From the NCBI RefSeq assembly GCF_016863275.1, contig NZ_BOOO01000016.1, positions 279,411 to 343,410 on the forward strand: DNA of 64,000 nucleotides, written 5' to 3'. The translations under genes and the position numbers were made by a program. The DNA comes from Planotetraspora mira. GTDB lineage: Bacteria > Actinomycetota > Actinomycetes > Streptosporangiales > Streptosporangiaceae. Within the stretch, counting starts at the first letter, position 1; every line of letters starts with the position of its first letter. Shown here piece by piece: positions 7,829 to 16,092 of the stretch. A model generated the notes under the pieces. That model was given only the letters and a program-made list of their open reading frames with translations. It did no database searches and was not told where the DNA came from.

Positions 7829-9322
7829 TCAGTAAGCTCCCGCACCGCCCGCGACCGCCGACCAGGTCTTCCAGAGAATCTGCAGATCCAGCATCAGCGA
7901 CCAATTCTCGATGTAACGCAGGTCCAACCGTACCGATTCCTCCCAGGAAAGATCAGACCTGCCGTTGACCTGCCAGAGGCCCGTCATTCCAGGGCGTACG
8001 ACCAGCCGGCGGCGGACGTCGTCGCGGTACCGCGCGACCTCCTCCGGCAGCGGCGGGCGCGGCCCGACCAGCGACATGTGACCCCGCAGCACATTGATCA
8101 ACTGGGGCAGCTCGTCGAGCGAGTGCCTCCTCAGCCGGACACCCATGCGGGTGACCCGCGGATCCTGGCGGATCTTGAACAGCAGGCCGTGGCCGTCGTT
8201 GACGAGCTCCACCTTGCGGGCCTCCGCGTCGTTCCGCATGGTCCTGAACTTCAGGATCGTGAACTCCACGCCGTCCTTGCCCACCCGCGTCTGCCTGAAC
8301 AGCACCGGCCCGGGGCTCGACGCCCGTACGGCTATCGCGACGACGAGCATCAGCGGAGCGAGCAGGACCAGGGCGACGCCCGCGACCAGCCGGTCGAAGG
8401 CCGTTTTGATCAACTGGCGCGCGCCGGCGAGGTCCGGGTGCTCGACGTGGAGCAGGGGAAGCCCCGCCACCGGCCGGATCGCGGTGCGCGGTCCCGCCAC
8501 CTCCATGAGGGCGGGGGCGACGACGAGGTCGGTGCGGGTCCGTTCCAGCCGCCAGGCCAGCCTGCGCAGCGCCGTGCCGTCGAGTTCGGGACACGCGAGC
8601 ACCGCCACGGTGTCCGCCCCCACCTGCTGCACGACGAGGGGGACGTCGGTGAAGTCGCCCAGGATGGGGACCTCCTCGATCTCCCCCGGCGAGTCGGTGG
8701 GCAGGCAGGCCGCGACGATCTCCATCCCGTGATAGCGCTCGCGCCGGAATCTCATGGTCAGCTCGGCGATGCCCGCGCGATGGCCCACCGCGACCACCCG
8801 GCGCATGCAGTCCTCGCCCCGGCGCCGGCGCCCGTGCAGGCGGCGGCGTAAGCCGTACCGGGCGAGGAGGGTCAGGACGGTCATCAGCGGCAACGCCGCG
8901 ACCACGTAACCGCGGGCGAGGTCGGTCTTGGTCACGTAGGCCGCGATGGCGACCGCGGCGATGAGGGTGAACCCGCACTGCGCGATCCGGCGGAACTCCT
9001 CCGACCCCACTCCGATCAGGCGGGGTTCGTAGCCCCGGTTCAGGCCGATCATGCCGGCCCACACGGGCGGGAGCACTCCGCTCAGCACCACATACGGGAC
9101 CGCATAAGGAGTAACCTCGCCGAACCTGAGCAGTACTGCGGCGACCCCGGCCAGAAGGGCACACGTCATGTCGGACAGAGCCGCATGGAATCGGTATCGC
9201 GTCGCCCAGCGCGGCGGCCGCGGGATCGGATGCGCCGGCGTCACCCGCGCCCGGCCGGCGGCGACCATGGAAACTTCGCCGTCCAGCACGCACCCTCCAC
9301 ACTCGTCGCCTTGCGCCGTCAC
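7829..9322 (-). CDS. Exopolysaccharide polyprenyl glycosylphosphotransferase
   Basis: 497 residues from a GTG at 9322 (an ATG at codon 19 is also possible). There are four N-terminal membrane helices, a CoA-binding-like middle domain, a further helix near 310-335, then the bacterial sugar transferase domain. That domain carries FRQTRVGKDGVEFTILKFRTM, RRHSLDELPQL, GPRPPLPEEVARY and PGMTGLWQVNGRSDLSWEE. Such enzymes start repeat-unit synthesis by moving a sugar-1-phosphate (often glucose or galactose) onto undecaprenyl phosphate. It is first in the leftward operon and directly coupled to cysQ, tying sulfation chemistry to polymer initiation. Confidence 0.93.
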   Translation of the reverse strand: MTAQGDECGGCVLDGEVSMVAAGRARVTPAHPIPRPPRWATRYRFHAALSDMTCALLAGVAAVLLRFGEVTPYAVPYVVLSGVLPPVWAGMIGLNRGYEPRLIGVGSEEFRRIAQCGFTLIAAVAIAAYVTKTDLARGYVVAALPLMTVLTLLARYGLRRRLHGRRRRGEDCMRRVVAVGHRAGIAELTMRFRRERYHGMEIVAACLPTDSPGEIEEVPILGDFTDVPLVVQQVGADTVAVLACPELDGTALRRLAWRLERTRTDLVVAPALMEVAGPRTAIRPVAGLPLLHVEHPDLAGARQLIKTAFDRLVAGVALVLLAPLMLVVAIAVRASSPGPVLFRQTRVGKDGVEFTILKFRTMRNDAEARKVELVNDGHGLLFKIRQDPRVTRMGVRLRRHSLDELPQLINVLRGHMSLVGPRPPLPEEVARYRDDVRRRLVVRPGMTGLWQVNGRSDLSWEESVRLDLRYIENWSLMLDLQILWKTWSAVAGGAGAY

Positions 9323-9388
9323 GTAACGGCATCGTCACTGACAGTGAGGAATGCTAGCGGTCATCCGGTGGGGCTTAGAGGAGAATTC

Positions 9389-10039
9389 GTGAAAGCCGAA
9401 ACGTACATCTCTGTCGATATCGAGGCCGACGGCCCGATTCCGGGCCCATATTCCATGATCAGCATCGGCATGACGGTGGCGGGGAGGATGGTCGGCAGGA
9501 GGTTCGAGAAGACCGATCCCGAATCGGCGACCTTCTACGCGGAGCTCAGGCCCATCAGCGACGACTTCGTCGCCGAATCGCTGGCGGTCAGCGGGCTCGA
9601 CCGCGACACCCTACTAAAGGAGGGGCGTGACCCCGCCGAGGCCATGGCCGCCGCCACGGCCTGGATCCGGGAGGTGTGCGGCGCCGACCTCCCCGTGCTG
9701 GCGGCGTTCCCGCTGGCCTACGACTGGATGTGGATGTACTGGTACTTCCTGCGTTTCACCGGGGAGAGCCCGTTCGGCCACTCCCGGTGCATCGACATCA
9801 AGACCCTCTACACCGCCAAGGCGGGCGTCCCCGTCGCGTGGTCGACCAAGCGGCAGATGCCGCGCGAGGTGCGATCGGACCGCCGCCACACCCACAACGC
9901 GCTGGACGACGCCGTGGAGCAGGCCGAGCTGTTCCAGAACCTGATGCTCTGGCCGGGATCAGCGGGGCGGCTTCACAGGGTTGAGATCCCCCGCGTGGAA
10001 CCTGTTCTGGGTGGCCTCGACGCCGCTCGTGATCAGTGA
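9389..10039 (+). CDS. DEDD-type 3'-5' exonuclease family protein
   Basis: 216 residues from a GTG with AGAGGAG five bases upstream. The N-terminus [14 protein letters not shown] gives the DxE of the RNase-T-like exonuclease fold, [13 protein letters not shown] supplies the middle aspartate, and [16 protein letters not shown] gives the final HxxxxD motif. It resembles actinobacterial exonuclease-domain proteins of unassigned substrate. The last 27 codons lie on the opposite strand to the end of pth, an 81-bp tail-to-tail coding overlap. It diverges from the sugar transferase gene. Confidence 0.8.
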   Translation: MKAETYISVDIEADGPIPGPYSMISIGMTVAGRMVGRRFEKTDPESATFYAELRPISDDFVAESLAVSGLDRDTLLKEGRDPAEAMAAATAWIREVCGADLPVLAAFPLAYDWMWMYWYFLRFTGESPFGHSRCIDIKTLYTAKAGVPVAWSTKRQMPREVRSDRRHTHNALDDAVEQAELFQNLMLWPGSAGRLHRVEIPRVEPVLGGLDAARDQ

Positions 10040-10579
10040 CTCCACCATGTCGGCCGCACGATCGACCAGGAACGGCAGGTCCTTGCGCTCGGCGGTGGCG
10101 AAGTCCTTCAGCACGTAGGCCGCCGGATCCATCCGTCCCGGGGGGCGGCCGATGCCGAAGCGGATCCGCGGATAGTCCTTCGTCCCGAGCGACTTGGTGA
10201 TCGACTTCAACCCGTTGTGGCCGTTGTCCCCGCCGCCCAGCTTCGTGCGCAGCGCGCCGTAGGGGATGTCCAGCTCGTCATGGATGACGATGACGTTCAC
10301 GGGCGCGACCTTGTAGAAGTCGGCCAGCGCCTTCACCGGACCACCGGACAGGTTCATGTACGACAACGGCTTGGCCAGCACGGCGCGGGCGCCGGCCGAC
10401 CGCCCCTCGACGATCTCGGCGCGCGACTTGTGGACCTTGAAACGGCCGCCCATCCGGGCCGCAAGCTCCTCGACCACCATGAAGCCCGCGTTGTGCCGGT
10501 TCCCGGCGTACTCGGGCCCCGGATTGCCCAGGCCGACGACAAGCCATCGCTGATCACCGGGCTCGGCGATCCCAGACAT
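9959..10579 (-). CDS. pth: Peptidyl-tRNA hydrolase
   Basis: 206 residues from the ATG at 10579, six bases after GAGGAG; a GTG one codon earlier is too close to it. [24 protein letters not shown] carries the catalytic His of NRHNAGF, and [19 protein letters not shown] and [12 protein letters not shown] are the family blocks. It recycles peptidyl-tRNA dropped from ribosomes. The usual family end (TQNRFH) is followed here by an 11-residue extension that overlaps the exonuclease gene on the other strand. It lies downstream of rplY, separated by a strong hairpin. Confidence 0.96.
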   Translation of the reverse strand: MSGIAEPGDQRWLVVGLGNPGPEYAGNRHNAGFMVVEELAARMGGRFKVHKSRAEIVEGRSAGARAVLAKPLSYMNLSGGPVKALADFYKVAPVNVIVIHDELDIPYGALRTKLGGGDNGHNGLKSITKSLGTKDYPRIRFGIGRPPGRMDPAAYVLKDFATAERKDLPFLVDRAADMVESLITSGVEATQNRFHAGDLNPVKPPR

Positions 10580-10600
10580 CACGGTCTCCTCACATGAAGA

Positions 10601-10630
10601 AGTCCTCCACAGGAGGTCCTGTGGAGGACT
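10601..10630 (-). terminator. Perfect 14-bp hairpin between rplY and pth
   Basis: AGTCCTCCACAGGA at 10601-10614 is the exact reverse complement of 10617-10630, with a GG loop. There is no clear U run on the minus strand, so it may be a weak terminator, an attenuator or an RNA-processing site separating rplY (stop 10645) from pth (start 10579). Confidence 0.7.
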
Positions 10631-10644
10631 GTCTCACATCGGTG

Positions 10645-11262
10645 CTACTCGGCGGACTCAGCCGAAGCGGCCTCGCCCTCGGCAGCGCCCTCGGCGGCGG
10701 CCTCGCCCTCCGCGGGCAGCTCGGCCGTCGGAGCGGCGATCACGTGCAGGACCAGCGCCTCGGGGTCGCCCTGGAGGGTGGTGCCCGCCGGGAGCGGGAG
10801 GTCGGCCGCGTGGACGACGAAGCCGACGTCCTTGCCGTCGACGTCGACGGTGACGCCGGTCGGGATGTGCGTCGCCTCGGCCTCCACCGACAGCGTGATC
10901 AGCTGCTGGTCGAGGATGGCGCCGCCGATCACGTCACCGGTGACGTTGACCGGGATCTCGACGGTGACCTTCTCGCCCCGCTTGACCAGGAGCAGGTCGA
11001 TGTGCTCGATGTAACCCCTGATCGGGTCACGCTGGACGCCCTTGGGCAGCGCGATCTCGTCGACCCCGTCGCCGTGGACGCGGATGAGGACGTTGGCCTG
11101 ACGCAGCGCGAGCAGCAGCTCGTGGCCCGGCAGGGTCAGGTGCTTGGGCTCGGTGCCATGGCCGTACAGCACGGCGGGAACCTTGTTCCCGCGGCGGATC
11201 GCACGGGCGGCGCCCTTACCGAACTCCGTGCGGAGCTCAGCGGCGATTCGAACTTCGGACAT
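10645..11262 (-). CDS. rplY: 50S ribosomal protein L25/Ctc
   Basis: 205 residues from the ATG at 11262. The N-terminal L25 fold (LRTEFGKGAARAIRRGNKVP, AVLYGHG) binds 5S rRNA. The TL5/Ctc-type C-terminal domain follows (VPV-type beta blocks, GGAILDQQL), ending in a ~25-residue Glu/Ala-rich acidic tail. This is the long actinobacterial form, not the short E. coli L25. It lies between prs and pth on the same strand, a conserved actinobacterial order. Confidence 0.95.
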   Translation of the reverse strand: MSEVRIAAELRTEFGKGAARAIRRGNKVPAVLYGHGTEPKHLTLPGHELLLALRQANVLIRVHGDGVDEIALPKGVQRDPIRGYIEHIDLLLVKRGEKVTVEIPVNVTGDVIGGAILDQQLITLSVEAEATHIPTGVTVDVDGKDVGFVVHAADLPLPAGTTLQGDPEALVLHVIAAPTAELPAEGEAAAEGAAEGEAASAESAE

Positions 11263-11595
11263 GGCACATCTCCTAGGGGTCGCTTGACGATTGGTGAGCA
11301 CCCACCCTGATCCGCCCTAGCGGAAGGCGTTACGGGCGCAGCGTGAACAGCCTACCGTGTGGATTGCGCTCGCTCCGCTCGCGCGGGCTCGGGGCGCCTT
11401 AGAGGCCGTCGGTCGTGCCGGAGGCGCGCCATGAACGCAGCCCTCGCCGTTCGGGGTCGCTCGTACCTCGCTCCCCGCTCACTCCTCAGTCCAGACACGG
11501 CCGCGCCCCTCGCGAACCACTCCCCACGCGAACCAACGGCCGCGCACCTCGCGAACCAGACCCCTTGCGGGCCAACGGCCGTGGCCTCTCGCGAA
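11263..11595. repeat. prs-rplY gap with a 39-bp tandem repeat (11497-11598)
   Basis: No gene is supported in this 333-bp gap. Its right part holds 2.6 copies of a 39-bp unit beginning ACGGCCGCGC(C/A)CCTCGCGA, at 11497-11535, 11536-11574 and a partial third unit at 11575-11598. The first two agree at about 31 of 39 positions by eye. The third copy runs into the prs stop codon (11596-11598), so the array arose directly at the prs 3' end. A GC-rich stretch near 11360-11400 may form hairpins. Confidence 0.75.
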
Positions 11596-12573
11596 CTAGC
11601 TGTCGCCTTCGAAGAGGCTGGTGACCGAGCCGTCGGTGAAGACCTCGGTGATCGCACGGGCGATCAGCGGGGCGATCGACATCACGGTCAGGCTGTCGAA
11701 CCTCTTCTCCACGGGGATCGGCAGCGTGTTCGTCACGACCACCTCAGAGATCCGCGAGTTCTTGAGGCGATCCACCGCGGGGTCGGAGAACACCGCGTGC
11801 GTCGCCGCCACGATGACGTCGGTGGCCCCGTGCTCGTAGAGCGCGTCGGCCGCCTTGCAGATCGAGCCCCCCGTGTCGATCATGTCGTCGATCAGCACGC
11901 AGGTCCGGCCCTGGACCTTGCCGACCACCTCGTGCACCTTCACCTGGTTGGCCACGTCGAGGTCGCGGCGCTTGTGGATGAACGCCACCGGGGTGCCGAG
12001 CGAGTCCGACCAGCGCTCCGCCAGCCGTACACGGCCGGTGTCCGGCGAGACGATCGTCGTGGTCGCCGGGTCGAGCTTGCCCCGCAGGTAGTTGATCAGC
12101 ACCGGCATCGCGAACAGGTGGTCCACCGGGCCGTCGAAGAAGCCCTGGATCTGAGAGGTGTGCAGGTCGATCGACATCAGCCGGTCGGCGCCCGCCTGCT
12201 TGAACATGTCGGCCATCAGCCTGGCCGTGATCGGCTCTCGCCCGCGGCCCTTCTTGTCCTGCCGCGCATAGCCGTAGAAGGGCATGATGACCGTGATCCG
12301 CTTGGCCGAGGCGCGCTTGAGCGCGTCGACCATGATCAGCTGCTCCATGATCCACTGGTTGATCGGCGCGGTGTGACTCTGCATCACGAAGGCGTCGCAA
12401 CCGCGGACGGACTCCAGGTAGCGCACGTAGATCTCGCCGTTCGCGAAGTCGCGCAGCGCCGTGGGCGTGATCTCGACCGCGAGGTTCGCGGCCACCTCGT
12501 CGGCCAACTCGGGGTGGGCGCGTCCGGAGAAGAACATGAGGTTCCGCTCACCCATCGTCTTCTTGCCGCTCAT
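11596..12573 (-). CDS. prs: Ribose-phosphate pyrophosphokinase
   Basis: 325 residues from the ATG at 12573, preceded by GAGGAG. It makes PRPP from ribose 5-phosphate and ATP for purine, pyrimidine, His, Trp and NAD synthesis. Family blocks are LMFFSGRAHPELADEVA, FYGYARQDKKGRGREPITA (ATP-binding flexible loop), SIDLHTSQIQGFFD, VSPDTGRVRLAERW and the PRPP loop VLIDDMIDTGGSICKAA. Length and motifs are standard class I. Its stop codon lies within a 39-bp tandem repeat. Confidence 0.97.
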   Translation of the reverse strand: MSGKKTMGERNLMFFSGRAHPELADEVAANLAVEITPTALRDFANGEIYVRYLESVRGCDAFVMQSHTAPINQWIMEQLIMVDALKRASAKRITVIMPFYGYARQDKKGRGREPITARLMADMFKQAGADRLMSIDLHTSQIQGFFDGPVDHLFAMPVLINYLRGKLDPATTTIVSPDTGRVRLAERWSDSLGTPVAFIHKRRDLDVANQVKVHEVVGKVQGRTCVLIDDMIDTGGSICKAADALYEHGATDVIVAATHAVFSDPAVDRLKNSRISEVVVTNTLPIPVEKRFDSLTVMSIAPLIARAITEVFTDGSVTSLFEGDS

Positions 12574-12833
12574 GCCACACTCCTCGACTGCCGAGCCCCC
12601 CGGCCGGCCGTTCCGTAACGGGTCGCCTGGTCCCGCACACACGGCTCGACGCCGTGCCGTCCTGTTCGCTCGCCCCGCTGAACCACGGTGTCCTCCTGGC
12701 CTGCCCCTGAGGGCGTTACGCGGTCAGACCGCGCCTTGTTCTCATTACCGATGCCGTACGGCTCATGCCGCGGACGCCGCACGCCGTCCGGCGGTGCCGC
12801 TTGTCCGTGACCACTCAGAACTGTGCCTCGCGA

Positions 12834-14297
12834 CTACTCCGCGCCCGTCTCCGGCTCCGCCTGTTCATCCCGCTCGGCGACGGCCTGTTCGGCCGCCTTG
12901 GCCGAGGCCGTCCCCGGGCGGCGGCGGACGACCCACCCCTCGATGTTGCGCTGCTTGCTCCTGGCCACGGCCATCGCCCCCGGAGGAACGTCGCCGGTGA
13001 TGACGGAGCCGGCGGCGGTGTAGGCACCGTCGCCGATGGTCACCGGAGCGATCAGCATGTTGTCGCTACCCACCCGGACGTGGTCGCCCACGGTGGTGCG
13101 GTGCTTGTTGATCCCGTCGTAGTTCACGAAGACACAGGCCGCGCCCACGTTGGAGCCCGTCCCGATGGTGGCGTCGCCGACGTACGACAGGTGGGGGATC
13201 TTGGAGCCCTCGCCGACGGACGAGTTCTTGGCCTCGACGAAGGTGCCGATCTTGCTCTTGCGCCCGAGGACCGTCCCGGGCCGGAGGTAGGCGTAGGGGC
13301 CGACGGACGCCTGCGGGCCGATCTCGGCCCGGTCGCAGACCGCGTTGCGCACCACGGCGTCCGCGCCGACGACGGTGTCCGTCAGCGTGGTCGCGGGGCC
13401 GACCTCGGCCCCTGACGCGACTCTCGTGGAGCCGTGGAGCTGGGTCGCCGGGTGGATCACCGCGTCCGCCTCGAGCCTGACCTCGGCGTCGATCCAGGTG
13501 CTTGCGGGGTCGATGATGGTCACGCCTGCCCGCATGTGCGCCTGGAGGATCCGGTCGTTGAGGACCCGGCGCGCGAAGGCGAGCTGGACGCGGTCGTTCA
13601 CGCCCTCCACCTCGACATAGTCGGACGCGACGTACGCCCCGACCCGGTGCCCGTCCTCGCGGAGGATGGCCAGGACGTCGGTGAGGTACTCCTCGCCCTG
13701 CGCGTTGGCCGCGCCGACCCGCTTGACGCCGTCGGCGAGGAGCGGCCCGTCGAACGCGTAGACGCCCGAGTTCATCTCGTGGATCGCCCGCTGCTCGGGG
13801 CTCGCGTCCTTCTCTTCGACGATCTCCAGGACGGCTCCGCCCGCGTCGCGGACGATCCGGCCGTACCCGGCCGGGTCGGGGACCTCCGCGGTGAGGACCG
13901 TGACGGCGTTGCCGTCCGCGGCATGCCTTTCCAGCAGCGCGGCGAGGGTCTCCGTGCGCAGCAGGGGCGTGTCGCCGTACGTGACGAGGACCGTTCCTCT
14001 GATGTCGCCCACTGCTTCGAGGGCGGTTCTCACGGCGTGGCCGGTGCCGTTCTGCTTCTCCTGGACGACCGGGAGAGCGTCGGGCGCCGTGGTGGCGAGG
14101 TGGCTTTCGACCTGGTCGCGGGCGTGTCCGATGACCACGACCAACTGCTCGGGGTCGAGGCCGCGGGCGGCGGCGAGCATGTGGTCCACAAGCGCGCGGC
14201 CACAGAGCTCATGGAGGACTTTGGGGGTGTTCGACTTCATCCGAGTGCCCTCGCCGGCGGCGAGGACGATGACGGCGGCCGGACGCGGCACACTCAC
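12834..14297 (-). CDS. glmU: Bifunctional UDP-GlcNAc pyrophosphorylase/GlcN-1-P acetyltransferase
   Basis: 487 residues from the GTG at 14297, which has GGGAG about nine bases upstream. A GTG at 14321 would add eight residues but lacks a ribosome site. The N-terminal uridylyltransferase has VIVLAAGEGTRMKSNTPKVL. The C-terminal left-handed beta-helix has many hexapeptide repeats (IGTGSNVGAACVFVNYDG, IGDGAYTAAGSVIT) and ends in a disordered acidic tail typical of actinobacterial GlmU. It supplies UDP-GlcNAc for peptidoglycan and mycothiol. The 260 bp between it and prs shows no gene. Confidence 0.95.
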   Translation of the reverse strand: MSVPRPAAVIVLAAGEGTRMKSNTPKVLHELCGRALVDHMLAAARGLDPEQLVVVIGHARDQVESHLATTAPDALPVVQEKQNGTGHAVRTALEAVGDIRGTVLVTYGDTPLLRTETLAALLERHAADGNAVTVLTAEVPDPAGYGRIVRDAGGAVLEIVEEKDASPEQRAIHEMNSGVYAFDGPLLADGVKRVGAANAQGEEYLTDVLAILREDGHRVGAYVASDYVEVEGVNDRVQLAFARRVLNDRILQAHMRAGVTIIDPASTWIDAEVRLEADAVIHPATQLHGSTRVASGAEVGPATTLTDTVVGADAVVRNAVCDRAEIGPQASVGPYAYLRPGTVLGRKSKIGTFVEAKNSSVGEGSKIPHLSYVGDATIGTGSNVGAACVFVNYDGINKHRTTVGDHVRVGSDNMLIAPVTIGDGAYTAAGSVITGDVPPGAMAVARSKQRNIEGWVVRRRPGTASAKAAEQAVAERDEQAEPETGAE

Positions 14298-14461
14298 GGA
14301 CTGAGGCTCCCTCGGCGTCACGATAGAGACGAGTCGGCTTCCGGTTCACGGGCGGCCACCCACAGGGCACCGCACGGTCACCCGCTCGACAAGGTGAGCT
14401 TACCTGTCGGGCCTGAGATCGAATCCAGCCCCACCCATAACCACCCGATCCTCAGCTGCCG

Positions 14462-14533
14462 CTCCGGCGCCAGGACTCGAACCTGGACAACAGGGACCAA
14501 AACCCTGCGGGCTGCCAATTACCCAACGCCGGA
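14462..14533 (-). tRNA. tRNA-Gln (anticodon TTG)
   Basis: Reading the minus strand from 14533, the acceptor TCCGGCG pairs with CGCCGGA. The anticodon arm is CAGGG-TTTTGGT-CCCTG, giving anticodon TTG. The T arm is CCAGG-TTCGAGT-CCTGG. The discriminator is G and CCA is not encoded. It lies upstream of glmU on the same strand, as in other actinobacteria. Confidence 0.95.
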
Positions 14534-14875
14534 AAGGTTTGGCGAACGCCCGATGATCCCGGCCGCAAGCCGCCTCCTACGATACCGATCCCGCCGGATC
14601 TGTGACGCCAAGACGCTCTGTGACGCCAGGACACGGTCGGCCGATGATTCCGAATTCGGGGCCGTTCGGCTCGGCGGCTTTCCGGGCACGGCGGTTATCC
14701 GGCCGAACCCTCCGGGCAGACCATCCGATATCCGCGCAGTCGACGGACCGGATCTCACGCCGCGAGCGATGGCCCGTGTAGCAGATGACCTGCCGATCTA
14801 GCAAGACGTGGATTCGCCACCAGATGTGCGTGGGAGCGTCACCTTCCCCACATTCAGTCGGCGAAATTCCTAACT

Positions 14876-14902
14876 TACGATGGCGTAGGTTACGGTGGCG
14901 TA
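14876..14902 (+). promoter_or_regulatory. Two TACG-N4-CGTA palindromes upstream of desaturase
   Basis: TACGATGGCGTA (14876-14887) and TACGGTGGCGTA (14891-14902) are two copies of one short palindrome, spaced exactly 15 bp apart, 32 bp upstream of the desaturase ATG. Tandem palindromes in this place suit a TetR-family operator, and a TetR gene follows the desaturase. The pairing is inference. Confidence 0.6.
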
Positions 14903-14933
14903 GCCAGACATCTTCCCCACACGCGAGGTGCCA

Positions 14934-15872
14934 ATGACCGTCCTGACCGAACGGCCCGGACCGCAGCCCAAACCGGACTTCGAGCCCCAAGGCAAGTCCC
15001 GGGGCGATCTGATCATCTTCGGCGTCGTCGTCGGAGCCCCCATCCTCGCGGTCATCGCCGCGGTGCCCTTCGCCTGGGGATGGGGTCTGGGCTGGACGGA
15101 CATCGCGATCGCCTTCGTGTTCTACGTCATCTCCGGACTGGGTGTCACGGTCGGATTCCATCGCTACTTCACCCACGGCTCCTTCAAGGCCAAGCGGCCC
15201 CTGAAGATCGCCCTGGCGATCGCGGGCAGCCTCTCGCTCGAGATGTCCGTCCTCGACTGGGTCGCCGCACACCGCAAGCACCACAAGTTCTCGGACAAGG
15301 AAGGCGACCCGCACTCGCCGTGGCGCTTCGGCACCAGCGTCTGGGCTCTGTCCAAGGGGCTGCTCTGGGCGCACATGGGCTGGCTGTTCGAAGTGGAGCG
15401 GGTCAACCGGCAGAAGTACGCCCCGGACCTGGCCAAGGACCCGGACATCATCAAGCTGCACAAGTGGTTCCCCGCCCTGGCGCTCACCTCGCTCCTGCTG
15501 CCCGGCGCGCTGGGCGGCCTGCTGACCTGGTCCTGGCAGGGCATCGTGACCGCCCTCTTCTGGGGCACGGTCGTCCGCATCGGTCTGCTGCACCACGTCA
15601 CCTGGTCCATCAACTCGATCTGCCACGTGTTCGGCGACGAGGAGTTCGAGTCGCGCGACAAGTCCCGCCAGGTGTGGTGGCTCGCCATCCCGTCCTTCGG
15701 CGAGTCCTGGCACAACCTGCACCACGCCGACCCGACCTGCGCCCGGCACGGCGCGCTCAAGGGCCAGATCGACCTGAGCGCCGGGACGATCCGCCTGTTC
15801 GAGAAGGCCGGCTGGGCCTACGACGTGCGCTGGCCCACCCCCGAGCGACTGGCGGCGAAGCGTCTTGGCTGA
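14934..15872 (+). CDS. Acyl-CoA (delta-9-type) fatty acid desaturase
   Basis: 312 residues from the ATG at 14934, with GAGGTG upstream. The three di-iron histidine boxes are present: HRYFTHG (about residue 81), HRKHHKF (about 118) and HNLHHADPTC (about 262). Four membrane helices lie in two pairs. It introduces a double bond into acyl-CoA chains and so sets membrane fluidity. A 10-bp perfect hairpin directly after the stop ends its transcript. The tandem TACG-N4-CGTA boxes in its leader and the downstream TetR gene suggest control by fatty acyl status. Confidence 0.93.
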   Translation: MTVLTERPGPQPKPDFEPQGKSRGDLIIFGVVVGAPILAVIAAVPFAWGWGLGWTDIAIAFVFYVISGLGVTVGFHRYFTHGSFKAKRPLKIALAIAGSLSLEMSVLDWVAAHRKHHKFSDKEGDPHSPWRFGTSVWALSKGLLWAHMGWLFEVERVNRQKYAPDLAKDPDIIKLHKWFPALALTSLLLPGALGGLLTWSWQGIVTALFWGTVVRIGLLHHVTWSINSICHVFGDEEFESRDKSRQVWWLAIPSFGESWHNLHHADPTCARHGALKGQIDLSAGTIRLFEKAGWAYDVRWPTPERLAAKRLG

Positions 15873-15890
15873 CGCCATCGGTACGGATGA

Positions 15891-15918
15891 CAGGGCCGCC
15901 GTCGACGTGGCGGCCCTG
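15891..15918 (+). terminator. Hairpin terminator after desaturase gene
   Basis: CAGGGCCGCC (15891-15900) and GGCGGCCCTG (15909-15918) form a perfect 10-bp stem with an 8-nt loop, 18 bp after the desaturase stop. It also argues against starting the TetR gene upstream of here. Confidence 0.8.
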
Positions 15919-16092
15919 GCTTCTCCGCGTTCCACCTCTGACGACGACGATTCCGGTAGGGCCGCCGCCTTACCCCTGACCAGGGCGACAGCGGTGGCCG
16001 TACGCGCACATATCCAGCCCGTGCCCGCCGATGCGGGCACTTCCGTGCCCGCGAAAGCCGTACGGAAGGCGGCTGAGGGCCGAGAACAGGCC

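Noticed and set aside
12574..12833. Small genes in the prs-glmU gap
   Set aside because: All frames are shadows or lack starts and motifs; nothing supportable in the 260 bp.
15865..16092. Longer N-terminus for the TetR protein
   Set aside because: It would begin inside the desaturase gene and cross a perfect terminator hairpin.
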